The notes beneath the pieces were generated by a model, which saw only the letters and a program-made list of their open reading frames with translations, searched no databases and was not told the origin of the DNA. A program made the position numbers and the translations under genes. Positions 30,792 to 42,351 of a DNA stretch of 64,000 bases are shown here, piece by piece. Source of the stretch: Nematostella vectensis (taxonomy: Eukaryota; Cnidaria; Anthozoa; Actiniaria; Edwardsiidae); NCBI RefSeq assembly GCF_932526225.1, contig NC_064046.1:14645408-14709407 (forward strand). Direction: 5' to 3'. Position 1 is the stretch's first letter. The number at the start of each line of letters is the position of its first letter.

Positions 30792-33700
30792 ATGGCGGGG
30801 ATTCGAAGCGTGCGTTGTTTCTCTTCAAATTTTCAACTAATACGATCATCGCTTGCATTTCGTTCCCTCGAGAGAGTTTGCAATGACAGGCGGTATTGCA
30901 TTGGGCATAATCCCTCGAATAGTGCAGGTAGCGTTACAAGCGAGGAAGATGAAGGAACGGGTCTTGTTGCTGGTCAAAACAACAGGTCTGTTGAAATGTT
31001 TCTTTCCTCTAGGGTGGCCATGTTAGTCCATTTTGTTTTCTTTTACTATCTCGCACTACTCATGTCAACAAAGTTTTTGGTTTACTATAAGAGTTAAGCA
31101 ATTACTATAACTGCTCTGCAGGCTCGTAGCCAGAATCAAAATTTTACCGAGGCAAAGATAGCCACTGGATGATGAATCCAACAAAATCTCATACTTTTCA
31201 ATTGTGAAACACTAAACATCAAAATTTTACCGAGGCGAGTGCCTCACTTGCCTCATGATGGCTACGGTCCTGCTCTGTGTACTCTTTAGGTGATAGTCAC
31301 TACGTAAATATCATACTGTGAATCAATGATATTACTTACTTGTGTGGGGATGGGTGGAGGAAGGGAGGATATTAAGGGAGGTATCTGAAAATTTAAAATC
31401 ACCCATAGGGGGGAGGGGGCTCTTAAAAAAATGGACTCTCCTAAGAATGAGGGTGCCCTGAATTTTTCACGAGATTTAAAAACACGATTATTTGAAATGG
31501 TTCTTGTCTAAATGTAGGGAGGAGAGCGGGGGGTCTAACATTTGGGGGTTGTAAGTGGGCGCACTGAAAACTTGCAAAATAATGAATAAGAGGCTCTGAA
31601 ATAAGAAGACAAGTTCTTTCTTTTGTTTTTTTATAGGGCGTCAAATGCCTCCATATTTAAATTTGTAAGGGATGGTTGCTGGAGACGCGTTAATGCTGTT
31701 CTATGTGAATATTTTTTTACGACTGTTAAGTACGGTTCTAGCCCATATTTTATTTTAAAGTTTCTGTACGTTCTTTTTTTTTATTATTTCCCCTGTTCAT
31801 TAAAAAGTTCTCCCATCTATTTTTGGTATTCAATATCTTTGTGAGTTTTCTATATTCCAAATTAATCCAAATCCTATTTTTTCTATATTTTGTTTACTTT
31901 TCCAACCAGTACACTTTTTTCGGCATATCCTTACATTTGTTGTACGTAAGCAGGGCTTCTGGAATTACGCGGAAAAAAACTCAAAATTATGCGGGATTCT
32001 TTGCTAAATTACGCAGAAAATCAATCATTACGCGCTAAATTACGTGGGATTTTGCAATACATTTTTCTTTAAAAATCAAAATTTTGCGGGATTCTTTACT
32101 GATATACGCGCTAAATTACAAGGAATATCAACTGTTACGCCCAAACTACATTTTGTACCGAAAGAAAGCACGAAATAACTTTAAAACGTTTATTTTTGCG
32201 CGAAAATATCTTAGGCGAGTTTTCATTGGCTCTTAGCCACCAGTCAATTAAAAAAGGTATTTTATTATTAGTCCTAGGCCTTCACGGTTTAGCAAAGAAC
32301 GCCTATTCATTTTATTTGTTTTCGAAATTCAGTTCGAAATATCGCACTCTTACAAAGAATATCTGAAGTTTTTTAAGGAGAAATAGAGACAATAACCCTA
32401 AAAACACATCAGCTGTGCACTTAAATGTTTTGTCTTACAAAATTTAGTGGGATTGCGCGGAAAAAGCCAAATTACCTGAAGCCCTGCATAAGATTGTGCA
32501 GTTTTACATCGCTGTTTGAAATAATTTTTGTCCAGTATTTAAGAGTCCTAAAAATGTATTCAGTCTTTAAGGGATGTCTTCCTAGTTCTCCTCTGCAGGC
32601 ATTGTTGACTGCAGTTTTGCTTACACCCAGTAGCATTTTATAAAACTTTATTTGGACTTTTACTAAGGGGTCTCCATTGACTGGTTGTCCAGTGTATCTA
32701 CACCTTAAATCTCTCTTCCATACAACAATATCGGTTTTATTAGAGTGTCAAAAAGTTTTAAAGTAAGATTTATATCTGTTCTAAAGTGGGCACCAACATC
32801 TTTTCTCAGTTTAAGTAGCGCCTTGAGTGCAACCTTTTAGAGTTCTTGCTTTGCAAAACTACTAAACACTAAAATGAGCCCTAGGTACTTGTAGGATTTT
32901 ACGTGTTCTAACTGGGTATCACCTAACTTATAATTATTCATTACATTTCCTGTGAGTTGTCATGACAGATCTATCCCCTGGCCAGTACCCAGGGGGGGGG
33001 GGGGGGGGTAGGGCGTGCACAATAGACTTGCTATTGTAGACAAAACTATAAAGCATAAGTGAATAAGATAAAAAAGGCAATCTAGATCACTCTGGTATGT
33101 CATAAATCTATAACTCAAAACATTTTTGTAGCCAAATCCAATAATTAATGCCCCTTAGAGATACTGCAATGGAATTAAAAGATAAACTTTCTGTTCTTTT
33201 GGGTTTAATATTTTTATATGAAAATGCATCCCCCCTCCCCACCAAAAAAAAACCCCACTGTTTTGGATTTCGCACTCCCCCATGAAAAATCCTGGATACG
33301 GGTCTGATCCACCAGCAATTATGACCCTGTATGCCTCTCATACTTGTTCTCAGTCTCATACTTGTTCTCAGTCTCACACACAATTGAGACAAAAAGAACT
33401 TCGCTTTTCAAATGATTTTTGGTGGACGTCGATCAAACCGTTTCCATAGAAATCTGTCAACACTACTAAGCATGCTGTATTTATTTAAATAAGTGCCTTG
33501 AATATTTCTACTCTTAGACGGGGTGCTTATTCGGGGAGGTTCTTTTTCTATGGGGGATTTATATAAAGGGGTGGAATTTTTGGTCTGAATTGGCTATTCG
33601 TACCAAGACACAGGGCCCAGGGGCAGTGTGGCAATTCTGGTGGATGATAGGGAAATAATTCACAGCGCTTTCTTAAAACTTATTCAGGGGAAGCGCTTAT

Positions 33701-35995
33701 ATAGGTAAATACAATATGCGGGTCTTTGAATAAAGAAGAAATATTGCATTGAAGGATTTCCGGAATTTGAGGGATAAACTGTGAAAAGTAATTTTTTTGC
33801 TTCAGTAGGTACATTTCTTCTAAAATTTCACTCAAAATAAGGAGGATTTTCAAATGAATGAATGAATAATGAATGAATAGTGATTCAGTATGACACATTT
33901 CTTGACAGTGAAGCATTCTTCATTTTAAATTGTAAAAAAATGCAATTGAGGGATAGAGTTTCTTGATTGTAGATTCCTAGATGGATCTTTGTATAGTGGT
34001 GCTGGCTCCCAGGCGTTCAGTTCTGATGCTGTCAAGGCACTCATGGCTCCGGTGAATGAACAGGATGTGGAAATCAAACCAGACGGTAAGCAGGCATACA
34101 CCTAGAAGATGTGTACACGGGGGGTGCGCAGGGTGCATGTGCAACCCCCCTTGGCGATCAAAAAGTGAGTCATTTCTTATTAAGGATTCTTCAAATAGTA
34201 CTTAGCTTTTTCCATACGATACCTATGACTGCACACCCCCCTTAGCCAATCCTGTGTACCCGCCAACCTAGTATGAGCTGAGTGAAATATAAAACCTAAA
34301 TTTTTCTTTTTATTTATGCTTATCTGCTTATTAACTTGATACCCATGAAGCACTGTGGGTTACGATACACATGTTCTCTGAGTGCAACCTTATTTAAAAT
34401 GTATTATTCATGGTCACTCAAGAAAGAGTGACCATGAAAAGAGATCATTTCTTTATTGATGCCATTTTCTTCAAATTCAGGTGTATTTTCTTCATTGAGC
34501 TTAGATTTTAACTCCAGGAAAAATAGTTTTTTCTTGTAGATTGTGAGTTAAAACTGCATATTGTGATTAAGCAGAAAATGCACTTCTGTGCCTGGTTGCT
34601 TTATAAACACAATATTATTGCCTTTTTTCTTTTAAAAACACCACCCCACAGCTTTCATGCTTTTTTTCTTGAGTGCGTTAAACAAACCTTCTATAACTAT
34701 GCCGTTATGACACTGAGAAACCCTATTAATTATTTTAACCAATTTCTAGGTCTGATATACCTCCCAGAAATTAAGTACCGAAGAATCCTGAATGTTGCAT
34801 TTGGTCCAGGTGGTTGGGCATTGGTCCCTCGTGGAGACTCACTCCAATTCCAGGTAAAAAATCTCTCGGGTTAACCATCCTTTTATGCCTCGATTCTTCC
34901 TTTGGGGTAATTTTATTCACCTTTTATGGGTTCTCAAATAACAATTATATAAATTGATTGTTGGTTTCCCTAGAGTGAGAAAGACAATAGTCAGCTTATT
35001 GTGCGAGAGTATGCCCTGTTCTGCGAGGGACGGTTTGCGTCACAAGCAACTGGGGAACATACTTTCTACTCCAATAATGGAAACATGGTCTACGGCAAAG
35101 CAATAGAGTCTGCAAAGTCTAATGCACTGATGAGGTGCTGTAAAGACCTTGGCGTGGCCAGTGAGCTATGGGACCCCCAGGTAAGGTGGTAGGATATAGG
35201 TGTTAATACCTGGGCTTGGCTTGTAATCTATTGTTCCCATTGGTAAGAGTACTATAGTAAGGGTGTTGATACCTGGGCGTGGCCAGTGAGATATGGGACC
35301 CCCAGAGGTAAGGGTACTAGGGTATGGGTGTTAATACCTAGGGGTAATTTGTAATCTATTGGTCCCATAGGTGGCGTGGCCAGTTAGCTATGGAACCCCC
35401 AGGTAAGGGTGCTAGAATTAGGTATTAAAATACCTGCTAGTGAAATATTGGACTCACAGTTCAGTGTGCTAGAGTATGGAATTTATGAACTGGACATGGA
35501 TAGTAAACTATAGGACCCACTGGTCTTTAAGTTGGATCTGTGTGGGCCTGACCTTGGCGTGGCAATTGAGATATACTGTAGGACTAACAGGTTATGCGTG
35601 TAAGCACCTGGGCGTGGCTATTAAACTATAAGACCCTTGTGTAAGAGTACAAGTGTATGGGTTTAAAGACCTTGGGCCGGTTGCTGAAAGGCCGATTAAT
35701 CTCATCCTAGATCAGCGCCTAATCCCGGGTTAAAATTCGCTAATCATTGGTTAGCTAACCTACGGATAACTCACCGTTCCCGAAAGCCAAGTTATCCCCC
35801 GATTTACTTACCTTAGATTAAGTGTACTTCTGTATTTTTTCTCAGTTCATAATTGCCTGGAAGAATAAGTTTGCAGTCAGTCCGTGGTGTGAAAATGTGA
35901 GAACAAAGGAAAAGAAAAAGTTGTGGAGAAAGAAGGACAGAAAACCAACAGATGCGTTTAGTTACCCTTGGAAAGAGATTGGTGAAAAGGAATAA
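30792..35995 (+). CDS. MGM101: Mgm101-type mitochondrial DNA recombination/repair protein, complete, 5 exons
   Basis: Exons 30792-30985, 33973-34085, 34750-34853, 34974-35180, 35846-35995; all GT-AG, phases match, 768 nt = 255 residues. Fungal Mgm101 is a single-strand annealing protein of the Rad52-like type that binds mitochondrial nucleoids and maintains mtDNA (established). Diagnostic stretches are [40 protein letters not shown] and [20 protein letters not shown], followed by a Lys-rich C-terminus ending [10 protein letters not shown]. The first ~40 residues ([14 protein letters not shown], many Arg, no acids) look like a mitochondrial targeting peptide. I chose the ATG at 30,792 for its strong context (AAAATGGCG); an in-frame ATG at 30,738 would add 18 residues. 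Length is close to the yeast protein (269). Confidence 0.95.
31119..31269. mobile_element. hAT-like MITE with an 8-bp direct repeat
   Basis: CTGCTCTG occurs at 31,111-31,118 and 31,270-31,277 and brackets a 151-bp element whose ends CAGGCTCGTAGCCA and (reverse complement, including the flank) CAGGACCGTAGCCA form an inverted repeat. Inside, ATCAAAATTTTACCGAGGC occurs twice. An 8-bp target duplication is typical of hAT elements. Confidence 0.6.
31950..32487. mobile_element. Inverted-repeat element of about 540 bp
   Basis: The left end GCAGGGCTTCTGGAATTACG and the reverse complement of the right end GCAGGGCTTCAGGTAATTT form imperfect terminal repeats. The inside is rich in repeats of AAATTACGCGG/GGGATTCTTT. 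No transposase. Probably a non-autonomous hAT-type element. Confidence 0.55.
34317..34388 (+). mobile_element. Fragment of a dispersed repeat (also at 36,288)
   Basis: About 72 bp (TGCTTATCTGCTTATTA, then GATACCCATGAAGC, then GATACACATGTTCTC) are shared with 36,288-36,355. It lies in the second MGM101 intron. Confidence 0.55.
35150..35690 (+). repeat. Degenerate tandem copies of the MGM101 exon 34974-35180 3' end
   Basis: The exon ends GGCGTGGCCAGTGAGCTATG, then GGACCCCCAG|GTAAGG. The intron repeats this motif about eight times in units of about 60-75 bp, with progressive decay. For example, GGCGTGGCCAGTGAGATATG lies near 35,278, GGCGTGGCCAGTTAGCTATG near 35,373, and GGCGTGGCAATTGAGATATA near 35,556. 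Several copies keep CCCAG(AG)GTAAGG. Confidence 0.88.
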
Positions 35996-36146
35996 TTCAG
36001 TGCTGTTTAACATCACAGCATGGTTATAAGAACGAAGTTCTTCCTGTTAAACCCCACAGTAGTGCTGGCTTGCATCATCTTATCGGCAAGATCCAAACTG
36101 CAAGTACTCTACTGCCAATCGAAACTGTTGAAGTTGCATATTTTCA

Positions 36147-36365
36147 AATAAGGTTGCACTCAAGAATCAATGTGCCCGCGGTGGTTCATGGGTAGCGTGT
36201 AAACGGCTGAATTCGTGTTTTAATTTTTATAAGAACATAAGCAAGAATTCTGCAACTTTTGAAACCTGAATTTGTAATTTTATTTGTGCTTATCTGCTTA
36301 TTAGGTTGATACCCATGAAGCCTTGCGGGTACGATACACAGGTTCTCCGAGTGCAAAGTAATTTA
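36147..36365 (+). mobile_element. tRNA-derived SINE-like element
   Basis: Begins near GGTTGCACTC and ends near GAGTGCAAAG. GTGGTTCATGGGTAGCGTG at 36,181-36,199 resembles a Pol III A box, and GGTTCTCCGAGTGC near 36,341 a weak B box. The 3' part matches the fragment at 34,317-34,388. It lies about 150 bp beyond the MGM101 stop codon. Confidence 0.4.
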
Positions 36366-37770
36366 TTTCACTCAATGGCTTCGATCGTGGCGACAAAATT
36401 ATGTGAAAATCGTGAGACAAACTTAACGACGACTTACTAATGGTAAGGACAGGAAATGGGATGTCATTTGTATAAAGTGTAACTCATCGAGCTTTTTGTG
36501 TTGGTTGATTGTCAAATCTGTATTGATTGTTTATCGAATCTGTATTGATTGTTTATCGAATCTATGTCGATCCGTCGACACTGGAAGCTCTGTGGATAGA
36601 GTATGTGTTGAGTTGTGTTAAAAGAATTGACCGAAAAATTCAATAGATACGAAAAGGGTATTGAATGTGTTATAGTATTAAGAGAAATTCGTCGAACAGG
36701 ATTATGGGGCAAACCCTTCCCATTATACCTTGCGATCTTTTTACACTCCTGATATAGACAAAGAGCTACGGATATTCGAGGGTCAACGTGGGTGTCCACG
36801 GAAAGTATTTTTTAGTCATCGCGCGATATCCCTGATATCAATCTTTTCCATATCAAGTCCAGATTACCCTTGCTCCGTTATACTTGACTTGACCTGGCGC
36901 CTTGTCGATGAAATGATAACAGGAGCTATCCTAGAGGGAGAAAATTGATACGAGGGGAAACAATAAAAAAATGCCCCAAAAGACTGATTGACTTCGAGCT
37001 ATTTACAAACGAGACACTGGAAAATTGCTGCAATTTTCGGCATCTAAGATGGTATTTTAGCCAAAGTGATGTGTTTTATTTTTTACATTTGTGCTCCACT
37101 AGGAATCCTGCGTCGTTTTGTGAAAGCTTAAGAAATGCTGTGTAGAAACTAAATATATTGCATCTGTTAATTGCGCTTTAGTGACGATAGAATATGCATA
37201 TGTTGTATTTGCATGTCCAAATACCTCCCTAATCTCTTTCAAAAATCCAGAAAAGGGCGTTATGAACAGGCTCAAAATAACGCATGCCCCCTCCACTTGG
37301 AGAACCCAGGTCTTTAATATCGGTGGATTTGGGGTTTTTGGGCCGCCGGTATAAGCTATAAGCCAAGACTACCAGTTCTCCAGGTTTTTTTATTTAGTTG
37401 CAGATGGAATGTCAGAGTTGTCAGGCAGAGTTTTAGTTTCTTTGCCACAGTTTCCATAAAATTTAACAAAAAAAACAGGCTTTTATCTTAGAAAATTTTG
37501 GATTAAATTTTAACGATTTCAAGATTTTTACGGATTAAATTACTAGGAATGATATTCATCGGGTCGTTGATAGATATCTTTCGAAAGAATTTTTGCCCAT
37601 CGAATTCTGGGGTTTTATCAAGATGTTGAAGGAATACAATCTTTAATTTGGACGTTCGGATTTTGAAATATGGAGATGAAAAAGCTTCTCCCACCTACAC
37701 GTGCACCTAAAAGCCGGCGCAAATTTATCTAAAGGCCTTTCGAGTGAATGCATTAAAAACGATGGTAATA
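36366..37770. other. Intergenic DNA downstream of MGM101
   Basis: AT-rich; short ORFs on both strands without recognisable domains. A tandem TGTATTGATTGTTTATCGAATC lies near 36,520-36,565. Nothing else supported. Confidence 0.45.
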
Positions 37771-38054
37771 GGGGACTTGCGCTAAGAGATCACGAGATCT
37801 TTCTGGGTGGCAAATTCAAAACAAAATAATCATAAACAAAAAAATTCAGAAATGAATGCGCCCGTCACACCAGAGAACGACGAAAAAATTAAATCTTTAA
37901 ATGAAACTAAAGCTTTTCTGGAAAAAAGGATGTCTTGCTTTTTGCGTAAACGCTGAATAAGCTGCTTTATGTTGCTGTTATTTTCCTACTAAAAGCCTGA
38001 GCGCGCTCTAGTTTGCCACCCAAACAGTCACGTGATCTCTTAGCGCAAGTCCCC
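37771..38054. mobile_element. 284-bp MITE with long inverted repeats
   Basis: The left end GGGGACTTGCGCTAAGAGAT (continuing CACGAGATC...GGGTGGCAAA) pairs with the right end over about 45 bp with few mismatches. No coding capacity. Confidence 0.75.
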
Positions 38055-38455
38055 AGAAGGCCTCGCGGACAAGATGCGAGCGCGCGCTTTCTTTTCCCGG
38101 GTGCTTTTCGTCAGCTATGTGAAGTTTGATGCATTGCAGTCTACTTTGCCTCCGCATGGCGGCACTCTTCACCCTCTGAATAAACGAGATCAAAACCCCT
38201 TCAAATAGTCTATTTAATTAGCGCTGCTCTTATGAACGAACCTTGCCGAAAACCCAGAGGCGAAATTACATTTGTTACATCCGGTGCTTCTCATTGGTTT
38301 GCCTCGCACTTTATCGCGAAGCACTTTAGGCGCAAAAATCTCGCGGCCATTAACAATATTCAACATTCTAAACGCTGATTAGCTGTCACAAAATGCCAAG
38401 CATGTCTCGCTAGTAACCACTTCAATCACACAAAGGCGACTTCGCATTTTTTAAG

Positions 38456-38615
38456 GTAAGCCCCCATAGAATAGGAAGTCGCCAATGTACGGGTGACGGC
38501 TGCTCTGTTATCGGAGAATAAATTCAATTAGAATAACAAAAGGCAAGGCTATTGGGAGCCATATTTCTCATCGAATTGGTAGACATTTGAAAAAGAGATA
38601 ATATTTTTCTTGCAG
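38456..38615 (+). other. Probable 5' UTR intron of the gene at 38,763
   Basis: The donor TTTTTTAAG|GTAAGC at 38,456 and the acceptor TTTTTCTTGCAG ending at 38,615 bracket 160 bp upstream of the start codon. The exon before it lies in less AT-rich DNA with an inverted CCAAT (CATTGG) near 38,295, which may be the promoter. Confidence 0.4.
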
Positions 38616-38762
38616 TTTGTTATTGTTGTAAATTGATTTTGTTTTTACGCGGAAACAGTGACAACAAGCCGTCAAAAGCACTCCCATTGAGAGGAAATAC
38701 GGAGAATAATCGGAGCTTTTTACGGGTTTCGATGAGAAAAAAGAGCGTTGGAATCATTGAGG

Positions 38763-39167
38763 ATGGATCTTGAATCAGGCTATCAAAGCTCGGTGCGTAT
38801 AAGACCATCTGGAGACAACACCAAGAAGTCTTACAAGGCTGTTTTATTTGCATTTATTTTAATCGTGGTCTACACTGCTGTCTTTGGCGTTGTGTTGATT
38901 CGGGTGTTGAATGTTAACAAGGAGATACAAATTGCAAATGAACAAAACAAGATAGAGCTTGGAAAGAGCACTGAAAGGCTGACTGCCCTTGAGCGAACAG
39001 TACGCGGACTTCGTGAACTCCTACTTAGAACGAAAGAGCGCACAAAGGCACATAATAAGCCAACTTCGAGAAACCAGAATTTAATAAAGCGAGAGTTAAG
39101 AGAGCTTAGGACTAGACAAGAGAACTTTGCATCTATGACACCAGAAAAGGGAGCAATTTCGAAATAA
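38763..39167 (+). CDS. Small single-pass membrane protein with coiled coil, 134 aa
   Basis: Not assigned to a family. The ATG at 38,763 opens MDLESGYQSSVRIRPSGDN; a cytosolic-type basic stretch NTKKSYK precedes a hydrophobic segment at residues 26-46 (AVLFAFILIVVYTAVFGVVL). Then comes a heptad-like charged helix at about 50-85 (ERLTALERTVRGLRELLL) and a basic tail to the TAA. The layout is type II-like: short N-terminus, one membrane helix, then coiled coil, as in stalks of TNF- or collectin-like proteins, but no such head domain follows. It is a single coding exon, probably with a 5' UTR intron (38,456-38,615). It could be a truncated copy of a longer protein. Composition and helix pattern argue for a real coding sequence. 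Confidence 0.6.
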   Translation: MDLESGYQSSVRIRPSGDNTKKSYKAVLFAFILIVVYTAVFGVVLIRVLNVNKEIQIANEQNKIELGKSTERLTALERTVRGLRELLLRTKERTKAHNKPTSRNQNLIKRELRELRTRQENFASMTPEKGAISK

Positions 39168-40216
39168 AATGTGAGGAAAGATACAACAATAACAAAAAAA
39201 AAACAACAAAAAAACAAGGGAAATAAATTACTTGCAACAGGGCATGCATGGAAAGGCAGAGAAAAACTGTGAGGTTTTGATCCGATCAAATATTTAAGCC
39301 TACATTCAAGATTATACCGTCATTTGGTGAATACAGGAAAAAGCAAATAGACACTAACTGTCGGTCGAGTGTAATTATGGTGCCAATGCACAAAATCAAA
39401 TGCACCCGAACTCGAGTCAGAGATAAGGAAACATTTCTGATGATACCGATAACAGTGTCATTATGTTATGGCCGCAAAGAAAGGAAAATATGGCAGAAGA
39501 ATTTGGTTTGTTTTTGTTATGGTTTGACGGTATTTATACGGTTACCTGTTAATGTGATCAAAGATTGGTGTTTACTTTCTATCTAAGTGGTGAATGGGCT
39601 TTTTTAATATTATGTAGTAAAAAAGGTCAGGAAATATTAGTTCCGTAATTCGCAATCAGGGGGATGAATAATTTTAACAAGAAAAAAAAAATTGGCCTCC
39701 CTTCAATAGAAATTAATTAATATTTGTGGTTAGAAAATAAACGAGAATACAAGAGTAGAAAAATTGAAAAAAAAATTAAATTCAAAAACTCACGTAAAAT
39801 GAGAATTGTGAAAAAAGAATTATTACATCAAAAATGTCAACGAGCCATTAAAATCTGTAAAATAATGTTGTCCAAATGAATGATTTCTTTTCTTTTACGT
39901 GACGATGGGAATGAATAAACTTTCATGCTTTCATTTCAATTCCTCATGTATCCGAACTACCCTTTGTTTTCTAAAATTTGGCTCACCTTTTTCATCTACA
40001 AAACCTACCTTTCTTCCCTAAAAGCCACTTATTCACACATTGTGTCTTAATCCTATCTTCACGTTCGCTTGAGAGCACTCGTTCAACGCAAAATTGAAAG
40101 ATAACACTTCACAAAGAGACCGGTATCGCAACGCTTTCCTTTCTTTCACGTTGACTCGATGTAGACCTTGATAAAAGTGTAATTTGTGTTTACTTTTAAA
40201 TAACGATAGAATGATT
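39168..40216. other. AT-rich intergenic DNA
   Basis: A-rich runs follow the gene at 38,763, with AATAAA near 39,221. Short ORFs only, such as 39,377-39,586, without recognisable features. Confidence 0.4.
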
Positions 40217-40330
40217 TTCATTAACCCGTGAACTACGCTTTAGCGTATTACATTTTATTGTGATCTGATTCTAAATGTTCTCTTTTGTGTTTTACTATTA
40301 CCCTTTGACTATCACACTTTGTTTCACGAA
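40217..40330 (-). mobile_element. Solo copy of the MITE found in each 2-kb satellite unit
   Basis: It begins TTCATTAACCCGTGAA and continues CTACGCTTTAGCGTATTACA, the reverse complement of the element in the satellite (for example 49,624-49,748). It ends at TTTGTTTCACG without the outer GGTTAATGAA, so one terminus is lost. Confidence 0.8.
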
Positions 40331-40499
40331 AGATATCGCACGTCTATATGAAGAAAATTCTGCACCAGATGTATACACGAGTTTAGGCGCACGCTTTCTT
40401 GCTTTTACACCTAATTTTTGTTGCTGTGTTCCCTGCTGTTTTTTTTTTCAATTTTTGTTGTTTTCAGTTAGACAGTTATTGTTTTAAAAAACAAGCGCA

Positions 40500-42190
40500 A
40501 GCTTATCTCATAGATGTAACCTGCGTACAAACGTTGATGAGAGCTCAATACGTAGAAAACCTCATAAAAGTTGCAGCATACGTATCTAAGCTATGTATGT
40601 AGCAAGCGTTCCTTGGAATCGTCTAAATGAGATTTTCTGTCATAAAGACTGTTTAGTCTTACGTAAGCTTTCGATGCAAAGGTTTCATAGAGAACATGGC
40701 CCTTGTGCAAGTATGACACACAAATGTGCGACACTAAAGAAGACTTCAACATATCTTCTTTTCGGAATTGCAGCATGTCTACCATCTCTACTCGACCCTC
40801 ATGGACTCGCTAGCTTAAGGTTGCCAAGCGTTTATGTTTAAGTAAAAGGAAAACGCTTATCAGATGAAGCATTCCGTACGAAGCCTGTGTTTTCTACGTA
40901 GCATGTGTCCCTGGCAATGTAATCTATAGATTAAAGTTTTATATAGATGTAGCCTGCGTAGAAAAGTTTATGAGAGCTGTGAATACGTAGAAAAGTGTAT
41001 AAGGGATATTGCATGCACAGCAAGTTCACTTGACCATATCAGGTAGCAAACACATAGCAACCACAGATCTATGCAGCTTAAGTAGAAAGAGTTGCCTGGG
41101 AAGAATTCCTGATAAAAGCCTAAAAGCTACGTACGTAGTTTTCGAAGCAAATGTTTCATAGAGAGCATAGCCCTCGTGCAATATTATACGCAAATTTGCG
41201 ACTGTAACGAAGATTTTAACACATTTCTTCTTTTCGGAAATAGAGCATGACCCACCATCTCTACTTGGCCCACATGGACTCTTGTAGTTTGAGTTGCCAG
41301 CTTTTATGAGAGTAAGCAAATTAGAAACCGCTTACCAGATGAAGCACGCATGCGTACGAACCCAGCGTTTTCTACGAGTGCTCCTGAGAATGTAACCACC
41401 TGTGAAACTAGAGTTTTATAGATGCAGCCTTGGTAGAAACGTTAATGAGAGCTAAATACATAGAACAGAACTTATAATATGTAGCACGCGAAGAACTTCT
41501 GACATATCTTCCACATATCTTCTTTTCGAAAACGCACCAAGATCCACCCGTGTACCTTGAGTTGCCAACGTTTATGAGAGTAAGTAAAGTGAAAAGCGCT
41601 TATCAATGAACCTGTATACCAAGCAAGCGTTGTGTACGTCGCATGACTGTGTTCATAATAGTTAAACCTGCGCAACTAGATTTTTTAGATGAAACCGTTT
41701 TTGAGCTAAATAAACAGAACATCACATAAAAGATATATAGCATGGGTAGCATTATGTAGCTAAGGCAGCAAGCATTCCCTGGAATAGTTCACATGGGAAG
41801 AATTTCTGACATACGACTTATATATTATATAGGAGCGTAATCCCTAGTATCTGCTTTCGCGGCAGTAACGAAGACTCATCATATATTCTTATCGGAAATG
41901 CATGATCCACAATCTGTACTCGACACACATGGACTCTTGTAGCTTGAGTTCTAAGCGTTTAATAGAAAGTTCATTCAGATGAAGCTTTGGCAGCTTATGA
42001 AGCCAACCTGTTCTACAAGTCGCAAGTGTTCCAGGACTGTAACCTAAGAAACTAGAGTTTTATAGATGTATCCTGCATAGAAACGTTTATAAGAGCTAAA
42101 TACCTAGAAAAGCGCATAAGATTATATAGCATGCGTAGCAAGTTCATTGGGACATTTTAAGGTAACTAAGATATCTAAGACAAGCACGTA
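40500..42190 (+). repeat. Degenerate ~0.4-kb tandem repeat, four to five units
   Basis: The motif TAGATGTAGCCTGCGTAGAA, then GTTTATGAGAGCTNAATACNTAG, recurs near 40,516, 40,944, 41,419, 41,681 and 42,063. Other shared segments include TTTCATAGAGAACATGGCCC near 40,683 and 41,154, and CTTCTTTTCGGAA. No coding frame is preserved. Confidence 0.7.
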
Positions 42191-42351
42191 GAAAGCGCAT
42201 GCAGTCTACGGACTGAGTGTGAATTAATGAGTTTCCACACCCGGGCCATGCATTTAATGAGGTGCTGTTTTGCTAGGCAACGGGCCGACGCTTTCACCTA
42301 ATAACAACGGCGTGAAATTTTAGGCAAATAACTCTTCAGAAATATTAGTAC

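Larger units (their letters stand above)
30986..33972. other. Long first intron of MGM101
   Basis: About 3 kb without supported exons. It holds a hAT-like MITE (31,119-31,269), a larger inverted-repeat element (31,950-32,487) and a probable decayed element around 32,980-33,306, whose ends read CAGTACCCAGGGG and (reverse complement) ACCCGTATCCAGGA. A G run lies near 32,991-33,008. Confidence 0.55.

Noticed and set aside
38748-38762. An upstream start for the membrane protein at 38,748
   Set aside because: The codon there is TTG; the first ATG in frame is at 38,763.
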